In this document: piece after piece, positions 8,622 through 16,600 of the stretch | How the letters are laid out: the number at the start of each line of letters is the position of its first letter | Numbering within the stretch: position 1 is the first letter of the stretch | From: an uncultured Clostridia bacterium | GTDB taxonomy: Bacteria > Bacillota > Clostridia > Oscillospirales > Ruminococcaceae | Reading direction: 5' to 3' | Assembly (NCBI GenBank): GCA_947166275.1 | Contig: CAMVDP010000004.1 | Span: forward strand, 61,866-125,865 | Length of the DNA: 64,000 bases | The notes under the pieces: generated by a model | The model's database searches: none | The model's input: the letters and a program-made list of their open reading frames with translations, nothing else | What the model was told of the DNA's origin: nothing | Program-made: the position numbers and the translations under genes

Positions 8622-9305
8622 ATGGAAACAAAAGCAATGAGCGTGGTAAGCGAGACGCTCAAATTGTTCGGTGACGACCTCAACTTCTCGACCCTTACTC
8701 CCGCAGCGATACTCGCGGCAATGGCAACATCGCTGCTATGCGGTATCATCGTGTACCTCGTGTACCGCTTCTGCTACCGCGGCGTGGTGTACAGCGACAA
8801 CTTCAACATACTTCTCGTTATGATAACCTCGATAACCGGCTTTATAATCATGACTATAAGCTCGAACGTCGTGCTTTCGCTCGGTATGGTCGGTGCGCTC
8901 TCTATCGTTCGATTCCGCTCGGCTATCAAAGATCCGCTCGACATAGGGTTCCTGTTCTGGGCGATAGCCGCAGGTATAACCGCGGGCGCGGGACTGTACT
9001 TCGTGGCGATCATCGGTACAGTATCGATCGCTGTGATCTACATAGTGTTCTCGATGCTCAAGAAGAGCCGTCGGAACTACCTTCTCATCGTGCATTACAC
9101 AGATGCTGCGGAGGATAATGTCAACGCCGTGCTCGGCGGTATGAAGTACAGGCTCAAGAACAAATCAAAGACCGGCGAGAACAACGAGATAACCATTGAG
9201 ATCAAGGTGAAGAATAATGATACCTCGGGGCTCTCGCGGTTCAAGGGCATCGACGGCGTTACCGGAGTCACCCTGCTCGAATACAACGGCGAGTATATGA
9301 ACTGA
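8622..9305 (+). CDS. DUF4956 family membrane protein, partner of the VTC protein
   Basis: A 227-residue protein with three to four hydrophobic segments (about residues 28-48, 62-88, 106-142) and a soluble C-terminal domain of about 80 residues. The conserved stretch LGMVGALSIVRFRSAIKDP followed by DIGFLFWAIAAGI is the diagnostic core of DUF4956. The function is unknown; with the VTC partner it may form a membrane polyphosphate or surface-polymer module. It starts 36 bases after the VTC gene with a GGAGAA ribosome-binding site, and a terminator follows. Confidence 0.87.
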   Translation: METKAMSVVSETLKLFGDDLNFSTLTPAAILAAMATSLLCGIIVYLVYRFCYRGVVYSDNFNILLVMITSITGFIIMTISSNVVLSLGMVGALSIVRFRSAIKDPLDIGFLFWAIAAGITAGAGLYFVAIIGTVSIAVIYIVFSMLKKSRRNYLLIVHYTDAAEDNVNAVLGGMKYRLKNKSKTGENNEITIEIKVKNNDTSGLSRFKGIDGVTGVTLLEYNGEYMN

Positions 9306-9324
9306 TGCCGGAGTAAAAAAATAA

Positions 9325-9355
9325 CAGCAGACTCGTTTGACGGGTCTGCTGTTTC
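9325..9355. terminator. Bidirectional terminator between DUF4956 and the GH16 gene
   Basis: CAGCAGAC and GTCTGCTG form an 8-bp stem around an 11-base loop. T-rich sequence follows on the plus side and A-rich precedes it, so it can serve both convergent genes. Confidence 0.75.
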
Positions 9356-9358
9356 TGT

Positions 9359-10192
9359 TTATCCGGCGGGGGTGAAGCGTACCCACTGATACTCGGCGGT
9401 AAGCGGAAGGTCGGAATCAACGAAGGCATTCAGCCAGCCGTCGACACCGGTACCGCACCATGCGTTCATCATGATCTTGCTCGGTGTGGAGGGGAGCTTC
9501 TTTGTTGCCTTATGCACTTCGACACCGTCGACATACCATGTGATGCTGTCTTCGAGCCACTCGAAAGCGTAGGTGTGGAAATCCTCGGTAGCGTCAAAGC
9601 CGAGCTCATAAATGTATTCGTGACCGCCCTTGCCGTCGGTGTAGTAGTTGAACTGAACTATAGTAGTGTCCTTACCGAGGAACTCAATATCTATCTCGTC
9701 CCAGGGGTTGTTGTCCGACGGGCCTGTATAGGTGAAGAAGGACGATACGACGCCGTCGTTCTTAATGGGCTTCATGCTGACTTCGTAAAGTCCGTAGCCG
9801 TAGAAATCCTTGCTTCTGAACTCACCGCCGGAGTATGGTATTTTGCTCTTGGGCTTGGGATCATTGTCGATGACAAGCTGCATTTTGCCGTCATCGAATG
9901 TCACGTTGGTGCCGCGCCATGTCACGTTGAACATGCTTCCGTTCGTCCAGCCGTCAGACGCTTCGAAGAATGACGGCATGCCCTCGGAAAGGTCTGCGTA
10001 CATAGAGCCGTCATCTGCTTTCACGGATGCGAGCTCGGGGGCGGTGGTAACCTCGGGTGTGGTCTCGGCAGCAGTGGTCTCTGCGACTGTTGTGACTGCA
10101 GCGGCAGTAGTCTGTGCGGGCTGTTGTCCGCACCCGCCGAGAAGCGCTGCTATTATAATAGTAGATGTTATCGTTACGTATGCTTTTTTCAT
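9359..10192 (-). CDS. GH16 beta-glucanase (lichenase/laminarinase type), lipoprotein
   Basis: Endo-acting beta-1,3(4)-glucanase expected on the cell surface. The 277-residue product has a lipoprotein signal peptide with lipobox LLGGC (lipidated Cys21), then a Thr/Ala/Glu-rich linker to about residue 55. The GH16 jelly-roll carries the catalytic motif DEIDIEF (nucleophile E166, assisting D168, acid/base E170). [19 protein letters not shown] and the C-terminal WCGTG are typical of bacterial lichenases. AGGAGGT precedes the ATG. The gene is divergent from an intracellular GH5 gene, suggesting stepwise mixed-linkage or beta-1,3-glucan use. Exact linkage preference is not readable by eye. Confidence 0.92.
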   Translation of the reverse strand: MKKAYVTITSTIIIAALLGGCGQQPAQTTAAAVTTVAETTAAETTPEVTTAPELASVKADDGSMYADLSEGMPSFFEASDGWTNGSMFNVTWRGTNVTFDDGKMQLVIDNDPKPKSKIPYSGGEFRSKDFYGYGLYEVSMKPIKNDGVVSSFFTYTGPSDNNPWDEIDIEFLGKDTTIVQFNYYTDGKGGHEYIYELGFDATEDFHTYAFEWLEDSITWYVDGVEVHKATKKLPSTPSKIMMNAWCGTGVDGWLNAFVDSDLPLTAEYQWVRFTPAG

Positions 10193-10391
10193 GGTAGAGT
10201 ACCTCCTGTATGTTTTGCTTTAACTGTATTATACCACTATCCGGTCCTGTGCGATATCGGAATATTGCCTAATATATCATTTATTTGTCTGAAAATCGAA
10301 TAAAAATTCGCGATAAACAGCAATTTTATGATATCTGTATCAGACAGCTTGTGGTATAATGATGACAATAAAACAGGAAAGGGTGATTCCG
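10193..10391. promoter_or_regulatory. Divergent promoter region of the GH16 and GH5 genes
   Basis: TATAAT boxes are present for GH16 (minus strand, 10228-10233) and GH5 (plus strand, 10355-10360). Both are preceded by a GTGG and neither has a good -35 box, which fits activator-dependent promoters. Between them, around 10296-10316, an imperfect inverted repeat (ATCGAAT / ATTCGCGAT) could be a binding site. The -10 of GH5 overlaps an upstream in-frame ATG, which supports the later start chosen for GH5. Confidence 0.4.
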
Positions 10392-11348
10392 ATGAAAGAA
10401 CTTAAAGGCTTCAGAAAAGGTATAGACCTCGGCGGCTGGCTTTCGCAGTGCGATTACAGCAAAGAGCGTCTTGAAGGTTTCATTGTGGAGGATGATATAA
10501 AGACTGTAGCGGCATGGGGGGCTGACCACGTCCGACTGCCGATAGACTTCAACATTCTCGAGGACGGAAAAGGCGGATACAGCGAAACCGGGTTCGGATA
10601 TGTGAAAAACGCGGTCGATATGTGCTTCAGACACGGTCTCAACATAGTGATCGACATACATAAGACTGCAGGCTTCTCATTTGACAAGGGTGAGAACGAA
10701 AGCGGATTTTTCGACAGCGAGGAGCTTCAGGAACGCTTCTACCGTCTGTGGGAGGAGATAGCACGCAGGTTCTCCTATGACAGCGAGCACATCGTTTTCG
10801 AGCTTCTCAACGAAGTCACCGACCAGGCGTTCTCGAAGACATGGAACCGTGTCACAAAGGAGTGCATAAAGCGCATACGCGCGATCGCTCCCGACACTGT
10901 GATCCTGGTGGGAAGCTACTGGAACAACAGCGTGAGCGCGGTCAAAGATCTTGATCCGCCGTACGATGACAGGATCGTGTACAACTTCCACTGCTACGAT
11001 CCGCTCAAGTTCACACATCAGCACGCTCCGTGGGTCGACCCCGACTGGTGCGATGTAGACCACGACATGAGCTTCGCGGAAAGCGGTGTTACCGAGCAGT
11101 ATTTTGAGGAGCTTTTCGCGGAAGCGATAGAAAAAGCCAAAGCCAACAATACCGTGCTGTACTGCGGCGAGTACGGCGTAATCGACAGAGCTGCTCCCGA
11201 GGACATACTCGCGTGGTACAAGGCGATAAACGCTGTGTTCGAGAAGCATAACATCTCCCGCTGCACATGGTCATACAAGGAAATGGACTTCGGTCTCTCC
11301 GACAAGAGACTTGACGGAGTCCGCGAAGAATTGCTGAAATATATATAA
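10392..11348 (+). CDS. GH5 family beta-glucanase/cellulase, no signal peptide
   Basis: Glycoside hydrolase acting on beta-glucan or oligosaccharides. The 318-residue protein from the chosen ATG begins MKELKGFRKGIDLGGWLSQC. The GH5 signatures are FELLNEVTD (acid/base E141) and YCGEYGVID (nucleophile E260), with HVRLPIDFN, DIHKTAG and NFHCYDP as the other conserved strands. This start follows AAAGGG and lies downstream of the -10 box; the ATGs at 10359-10364 overlap the promoter. No signal peptide is visible, so it likely trims imported oligosaccharides in the cytoplasm. Endoglucanase versus exo-beta-glucosidase specificity is open. Confidence 0.9.
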   Translation: MKELKGFRKGIDLGGWLSQCDYSKERLEGFIVEDDIKTVAAWGADHVRLPIDFNILEDGKGGYSETGFGYVKNAVDMCFRHGLNIVIDIHKTAGFSFDKGENESGFFDSEELQERFYRLWEEIARRFSYDSEHIVFELLNEVTDQAFSKTWNRVTKECIKRIRAIAPDTVILVGSYWNNSVSAVKDLDPPYDDRIVYNFHCYDPLKFTHQHAPWVDPDWCDVDHDMSFAESGVTEQYFEELFAEAIEKAKANNTVLYCGEYGVIDRAAPEDILAWYKAINAVFEKHNISRCTWSYKEMDFGLSDKRLDGVREELLKYI

Positions 11349-11378
11349 ATAGTGTTTCCTCCAAGAAACATAATAACA

Positions 11379-11405
11379 GCTGCTCCCGTTTAGGGCGGGA
11401 ACAGC
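11379..11405 (+). terminator. Hairpin after the GH5 gene
   Basis: GCTG-C-TCCCG pairs with CGGGA-A-CAGC with one mismatch, 30 bases after the stop. There is no T-run, so it is a weak terminator or mRNA-stabilising hairpin. Confidence 0.45.
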
Positions 11406-11434
11406 GCGATAATAATGTATAATGACATATATAA

Positions 11435-11464
11435 CAAAGCTCCCGCCTTCGGTCGGGAGCTTTG
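11435..11464. terminator. Hairpin between the convergent GH5 and lipoprotein genes
   Basis: CAAAGCTCCCG-CCTTCGGT-CGGGAGCTTTG is a perfect 11-bp stem suited to terminating either strand, although both T-runs are short. Confidence 0.6.
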
Positions 11465-11485
11465 TCGTCTGCGCACGTGTGCGTG

Positions 11486-11980
11486 TTACAGCTCACGGGT
11501 GTGTTCGACAGCGTTCTCGCGGTAATCCGAAAACTGTACCTTCAATCCGTCAGATGAAAGTTCACATGGCAGTGAGCTTTCATCGAGGGTGACGGAATAG
11601 CTGCCAAGCTCCGACGTACCCGACAGCGCAGAATCTGCCGCGGCGTCATACGCGCATGCCAGCGCTCTCGCCATACTTACGATGCCGGTGCATACATCGG
11701 AGTCACTCTCAAGTCCGAGCATGGACAGCGAAGTCTTACCGTCGCTTATCTTCATGGTAAGTCCCTCCAGTGCGTAAGGCTCTGTGATGCGAAGCTCCCA
11801 TTCTCCCGCTGCCGAGCGGGTCACCTTTGCGGCAAGCTCCAGCCCCTCATAGGATATTTCCGCATCTGCCGTGAACGCAGTGTCCGGCGCGGCAGACGGT
11901 GCCTGCACATCAGCCTGTGAGCAGCCTGCGAGCACCGCGGCTGCGGTAATGAGGAACCCTGCAAATAACGAACGTTTCAT
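11486..11980 (-). CDS. Small lipoprotein of unknown function
   Basis: A 164-residue protein with a clear lipoprotein signal (KRSLFAGF followed by a hydrophobic stretch and lipobox VLAGC), then a short Ala/Pro/Thr linker and a beta-rich domain of about 125 residues. I do not recognise a named family. The alternation LELAAKV, WELRITEPYALEGL, LTMKISDGKTSLSMLGLE is reminiscent of the LolA-like outer-face lipoprotein fold, a weak visual impression only. A longer reading frame upstream lacks a signal and start context; the ATG at 11980 has AGGTGG six bases ahead. That ribosome-binding site lies inside the terminator hairpin of the preceding gene. Confidence 0.75.
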   Translation of the reverse strand: MKRSLFAGFLITAAAVLAGCSQADVQAPSAAPDTAFTADAEISYEGLELAAKVTRSAAGEWELRITEPYALEGLTMKISDGKTSLSMLGLESDSDVCTGIVSMARALACAYDAAADSALSGTSELGSYSVTLDESSLPCELSSDGLKVQFSDYRENAVEHTREL

Positions 11981-12023
11981 AAAAAACCACCTTTCTCTTC
12001 TTCGAAGGAAGAAAAAGGCGGTT
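11981..12023 (-). terminator. Terminator hairpin that also covers the lipoprotein ribosome-binding site
   Basis: On the minus strand, AACCGCCTTTTTCTTCC pairs (with G-U pairs) through a TTCG-type loop to GAAGAGAAAGGTGGTT and is followed by TTTTTT. It starts 7 bases after the NAD(P)HX repair gene stop. The right arm contains the AGGTGG of the lipoprotein gene, whose ATG follows the T-run directly. Read-through mRNA would hide that site, so the lipoprotein may be poorly translated from read-through transcripts. Confidence 0.65.
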
Positions 12024-12029
12024 ATTTGT

Positions 12030-13559
12030 TTATTTAAGTATCTCGGGCAGTATCTTTGGTATATCGCGGGGCAGGACGCCTGCCATACCGTGCGTGCGTG
12101 CCACCAGACGATCCGCCGCCTGCCCGTGCAGATATGCTCCGAGTGCCGCCGCATACATAAGCTCTGTGCCCTGAGCCGCAAGCGAAGCTATGATACCGGC
12201 AAGCACATCACCGCTGCCGCCCTTGGCGAGACCCGCGTTGCCCGTGGTGTTTACGAACGTCTGACCGTCGGGAGCGGCGATCACAGTATTCACGCCTTTA
12301 AGAACGGTCACACAGCCGTATTCCTTCGCAAACTTCTTTGCTGACGCGATCCTGTCACGCTGGATATCAGCGGTGGGCTTACCCGTCATACGGGAGAACT
12401 CCCCGGGGTGAGGGGTCACGATAACCCCCTTTTTGCTTTCCTTCAATACATTTATATTCCCCGCCAGCGAATTAAGACCGTCCGCGTCGACAATTACCGG
12501 ACAATCCGCGTTCCTTATGACGAGTTCTGTCAGATCTGTGGTGGTTTTGCGGCTTCCGAGCCCGCAGCCGATCAGTATGGCATCGTATTTTGTATTTTCA
12601 AGCTCCTTTTTTATCATGTCCACGGACTTGTCGTTGATGAAGCCGTCAAAATCCTGTTCAAGCGGCAGATACGTGGTCTCGGGGACAGCAGCGGCTATCG
12701 CGTTGATGACTCGGGTAGGTGTTGCGAGCGTGCAAAGCCCTACGCCCGTACGGAGTGCGCCGTCGGTGGACAGCAGAGCCGCACCGGTATAGAAAGCGCT
12801 GCCGCTGATGTTGAGCATCCTGCCGAACGTTCCCTTGTGCGACACAGAAGTACGTTTTGGCAGGAACTCAAGCAGCACATCATCGGTGAGCACAGCTTCA
12901 CAGCTTCCGTAGCAATTCGACGGTATTCCGATATCCGCGATCATTATCCTTCCGCAGCTCTCAAACGCCGGGTGATTGTAAAGCCCGGTCTTCATGGCTG
13001 CGAGAACGATGGTGTAATCGGGTCTGAAAGCGCCCTCCGCGACCTCTCCGGTATCGCTGTTTATGCCGCTCGGAACATCCGCGGATATCTTGATCCCGGG
13101 GCAGCTCTCATTTATGTACATGAAAAGGTCTTTGAGGTTTTCCTCAAGCTCACCGTGAAACCCGGTGCCGAATACACAGTCGATTATGGCGTCACAGCTT
13201 CCGAGAGCGCGCTTCACCACATCCTTGCGATGAACGTAAAGCGTGGATTTGACTACTTTTTCATACATTGAGTAGCACTGCCGCGCTGTGTCGGACTTCG
13301 GCAGATCCTGCACGAACACGAGTATAACGCTCGCACGGGCTTCGGTGAGCGAATTGGCGATAACGATACCGTCGCCGCCGTTGTTTCCGCGCCCCGCAAG
13401 CACAACGAAGGTCTTGTCCTCTACGCCTCCGAGTATCTTCGAGATGCGCGCAAAGCACGCTTCGCCGGCATTGCGCATAAGCGCCATGTACGATATCCCG
13501 TTTTTGTCGGCAGCCGCCTCCGCAGCCTTCATCTGTTCGTTTGTTACGGTAAGCCGCAT
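12030..13559 (-). CDS. nnr: Bifunctional NAD(P)H-hydrate epimerase / ADP-dependent NAD(P)H-hydrate dehydratase
   Basis: Repairs damaged NADHX and NADPHX. The 509-residue protein joins an epimerase (YjeF-N) domain at about 1-215, with AGRGNNGGDGIVIA and ADVPSGINSDTG, to a ribokinase-like dehydratase domain at about 225-505. The latter carries GCGLGSRK, VIVDADGLN, VTPHPGEFSRM and TGNAGLAKGGSGDVLAG, the last being the catalytic anion-hole/Asp region. The fused form is usual in bacteria. I chose the ATG at 13559 because AGGAGGT lies seven bases before it; an in-frame ATG seven codons upstream overlaps that site. The transcript ends at the 11981-12023 hairpin. Confidence 0.93.
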   Translation of the reverse strand: MRLTVTNEQMKAAEAAADKNGISYMALMRNAGEACFARISKILGGVEDKTFVVLAGRGNNGGDGIVIANSLTEARASVILVFVQDLPKSDTARQCYSMYEKVVKSTLYVHRKDVVKRALGSCDAIIDCVFGTGFHGELEENLKDLFMYINESCPGIKISADVPSGINSDTGEVAEGAFRPDYTIVLAAMKTGLYNHPAFESCGRIMIADIGIPSNCYGSCEAVLTDDVLLEFLPKRTSVSHKGTFGRMLNISGSAFYTGAALLSTDGALRTGVGLCTLATPTRVINAIAAAVPETTYLPLEQDFDGFINDKSVDMIKKELENTKYDAILIGCGLGSRKTTTDLTELVIRNADCPVIVDADGLNSLAGNINVLKESKKGVIVTPHPGEFSRMTGKPTADIQRDRIASAKKFAKEYGCVTVLKGVNTVIAAPDGQTFVNTTGNAGLAKGGSGDVLAGIIASLAAQGTELMYAAALGAYLHGQAADRLVARTHGMAGVLPRDIPKILPEILK

Positions 13560-13599
13560 CTTGTGTACCTCCTGCCGCATATACCGCGGCGTGTGAACG

Positions 13600-13623
13600 G
13601 GGGAGGAGCTTTGACTCCTCCCC
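13600..13623 (-). terminator. Terminator between the zinc-ribbon protein gene and nnr
   Basis: GGGGAGGAG and CTCCTCCCC form a 9-bp stem with a six-base loop, 20 bases after the 1409-residue gene and before the nnr start. No long T-run is visible. Confidence 0.55.
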
Positions 13624-13642
13624 GGTAAAAGATCATTGCAGA

Positions 13643-16600
13643 TCAGTCGAAATCGTGCCAGCCTCTCTTTAATGTGAAGCTCAATCCGTCTTCGTTGTCG
13701 TCATCGAACTTGACCACGCATTTTATAGTATCTGCCTGCGGGTCGTATGTGCAGTCGATGAACATGGACGAGTCGTACGCGATCTTGAAATTGGTCTGTT
13801 TCGGCTGCTTTGTTGTCAGTATCGACACGCTTTCGAGATCCGTCATATATACGGTGTATGCGCCGATATCGAAGTTCATGTACAGCTTATCCGCTTCGAC
13901 ATCATACGTCTCGCTGTACTCTTCCATAGATATGCCTTCATAGAGATCGACGGTCCACTCTCCGAAGTAGTCGAAATACGGAGCCTTCTCGACGTTTATG
14001 AGTTCCTGCGGATTTCCGTCCTGCGGCTCATAGTAGGTAATGGTGTTTTTCGAGCTGTCGTATGTGATCCTGCCGCAGTCTATATATTGGTTGTTCTCCA
14101 CCTGATAGATATCGAAGCCGTCTTCAGACGGATTCATGTAGTAGCAGTTGTCGAACGATACATATCCGTTCTCCTCGTACAGGGAAAGAACATAGTCCGA
14201 GCTTATCGCAAGGTCTGTGTTGCCTGTTTCGGACTCAAGTCTCCATACGCCGGAAATGGTCCGGATATCTATGACGGACTCGGAAGGAATGATGGACGGG
14301 CCATCGCCTTCACCGCGCACGAAGTTGATGACAGTCTTATATTCCGTGCCGTCTTCCATAACGTCGGGCTCAATGATACAGCCGCTGGTCTCCGACTCAA
14401 ACACGATATATCCATTGAACTTATTGCTGCTTGAGTAGTAGAGCTTCGCGGAGGGTTTGCCTTCGTAACGCTCTCCGTATATCAGATGATAATACATGTT
14501 TTCATTGGAGCTGGTCTCTAACGCGCAATTGAATCCGTCAATGACGATGCGCATACTCGTATATCCCAACGAGCCGTCGGAGATATCCTGACCGTTGATG
14601 TCGGTAACATTCCATACGCCGTCATACTTTCTTTCCGGCTCTGCGGAAGGAAGACCGAGCGCGCCGCGCTTTTCGATGCTGTATGTACCTACGGGTATAA
14701 CGGAATCCTGATACTTGACCTTCACTCTGCCGACCTGGATCTCGCCGTCGTCATCACGATACCAGTTGTAGAAATAGCTTCTGGATATATCGCCTGCGGA
14801 GGGCAGAGCACGATCATTGAAGCTGAGCGCGCCGTATTTGTTCTCGAATACCGTTACGCCGAGCAGCTTGCTTTCGTTGAAGCTGAACGCTGCTTTTGCG
14901 GGACGATCGAATCCGAACGTGTTGCTCGCGGTCTCAAGGCATTTCAGAAGCTTATCCGGGAATTCCTTTGCGACTTCATCAGAGTTCAGGAAGAAGCTGT
15001 CATTGTCTTCATACCAGTCAGTGCCGTTATCGGTGCGATAACACAGCATAATTGCGTAGTCCAGACCGGGTTTGTTGAGATATTCGGAAATATCGTTCCG
15101 GACTCCGAAGGTGTCGAGTGCCACATCGGCGATCTCTTTTGCGAAGCTGTTGAGCATTTCGAGGTCGTCAGCCTTTGTGGTAAGCTCGGTAATTGACGGC
15201 TCACCGGTCATAAGATACGGCGATGTACCTACCACGAACTCGCCGATGTAGCCGTTCTTGTCGTCAGCCCACGGATAGCAGTAGTTGTAGTAGTTTATCT
15301 CGTTCGGGAGAGCATCGGGCAGATCTTTCGGGTCGTCGGTATATACCGATGTTACGCCGAAGACGGTCGGCTCGACGTTGTTGTTGAACACTATCTCCGA
15401 GTATACGGAATCCATGGGTACGTCGAGGTATCCGCTTGTGTAATCAATATCAGCAAGGCCGTCAACTCCCGCGCTGTCAATGATCTCGGGCTTGCCATCC
15501 TTGAAATAGAGCTTGATGACACCCTGTTTGTCCTTCATCTCGGTGATCTGTGTGTAAAGCGCGCTGGATATTGCGTACGATATCGAGCTTATGTTGTACT
15601 CCGACATATCATCGTATGCGCTGTAGTGGGCGCTGTACGGTGAAGTGCCGGCAGGCGTGGGTATGACACCGCCTGCGATGTTGCCCATAATCTTATTGAT
15701 AAGCTCGTTGTTCAGACCGATAGATTCAATAAGATCATTCAGCCACTTGCCCGCGTCCTGGCCGAGCCGCTCTCCGAGCGTTTCATCGTTGATGCTCAGC
15801 GCACCTGCGGTATCGGGCATTACGATATCTTCCTTCTTTTCCTCAAGGTTTGAGTAGTATCCGATCGAGCCGATATCGCCGAGCGAAATATCGAATGATA
15901 CGTCCATGACGCTGTTTTCAAGCTTGCTTTCTATTGTGAGCGTAAGCTTTTTGAGTTCCGTCAGCATGGCGTTGTCGCTGCCGAACAAGTTGCTGCTTTC
16001 AGTAACTGACATGGTATTGGCAACTATGTCATCATTGCCGTCATATACTATCTGACCGGGATCGGTGTTTATGTTTTCGAACGCGGAGAACAGCTTGTCG
16101 GGGTCGGAGGGTGTGATGACGTACTTGCCGACATTCACATCCTTGCCGCAGAACCGTTTTGTTTCAGCGCCGGTGAAGCTGCACTCGAACTTGAGATCAT
16201 CTATTTCAAGCTTGGGAATGGAGCTCTTTATGCCGAATACCGCAAAACCGTCGACCGCGGTAGTCTTCTTGCAGCCGACGTTTATGTCGAGAGACTTGCC
16301 GTCCTTATCTCTGAAGGAGACCTCGGTAACGGAGCCCTTCTGATCCTTATCGCTGTTTGTTCCGGAAATGAACAGCGAGCCGCCGGATTCGTTGGAAAGC
16401 TCTATCGAGCTTGCGAGCACATTGTTATGTACGTCAACGATGTGATGTATGGTAACGCTGACGTTGGAGTTCTGCTTAATGCCGTCTGTATTGAACAGAG
16501 ACTTGTACTGCTCTTCGGTAAGGTTGAAGTTATCCTTCGCGTAGCCTAAAAGGTATTCATCGTTGGCGAGAAGGTCATAGACAGCGACCACTACGCTTAC

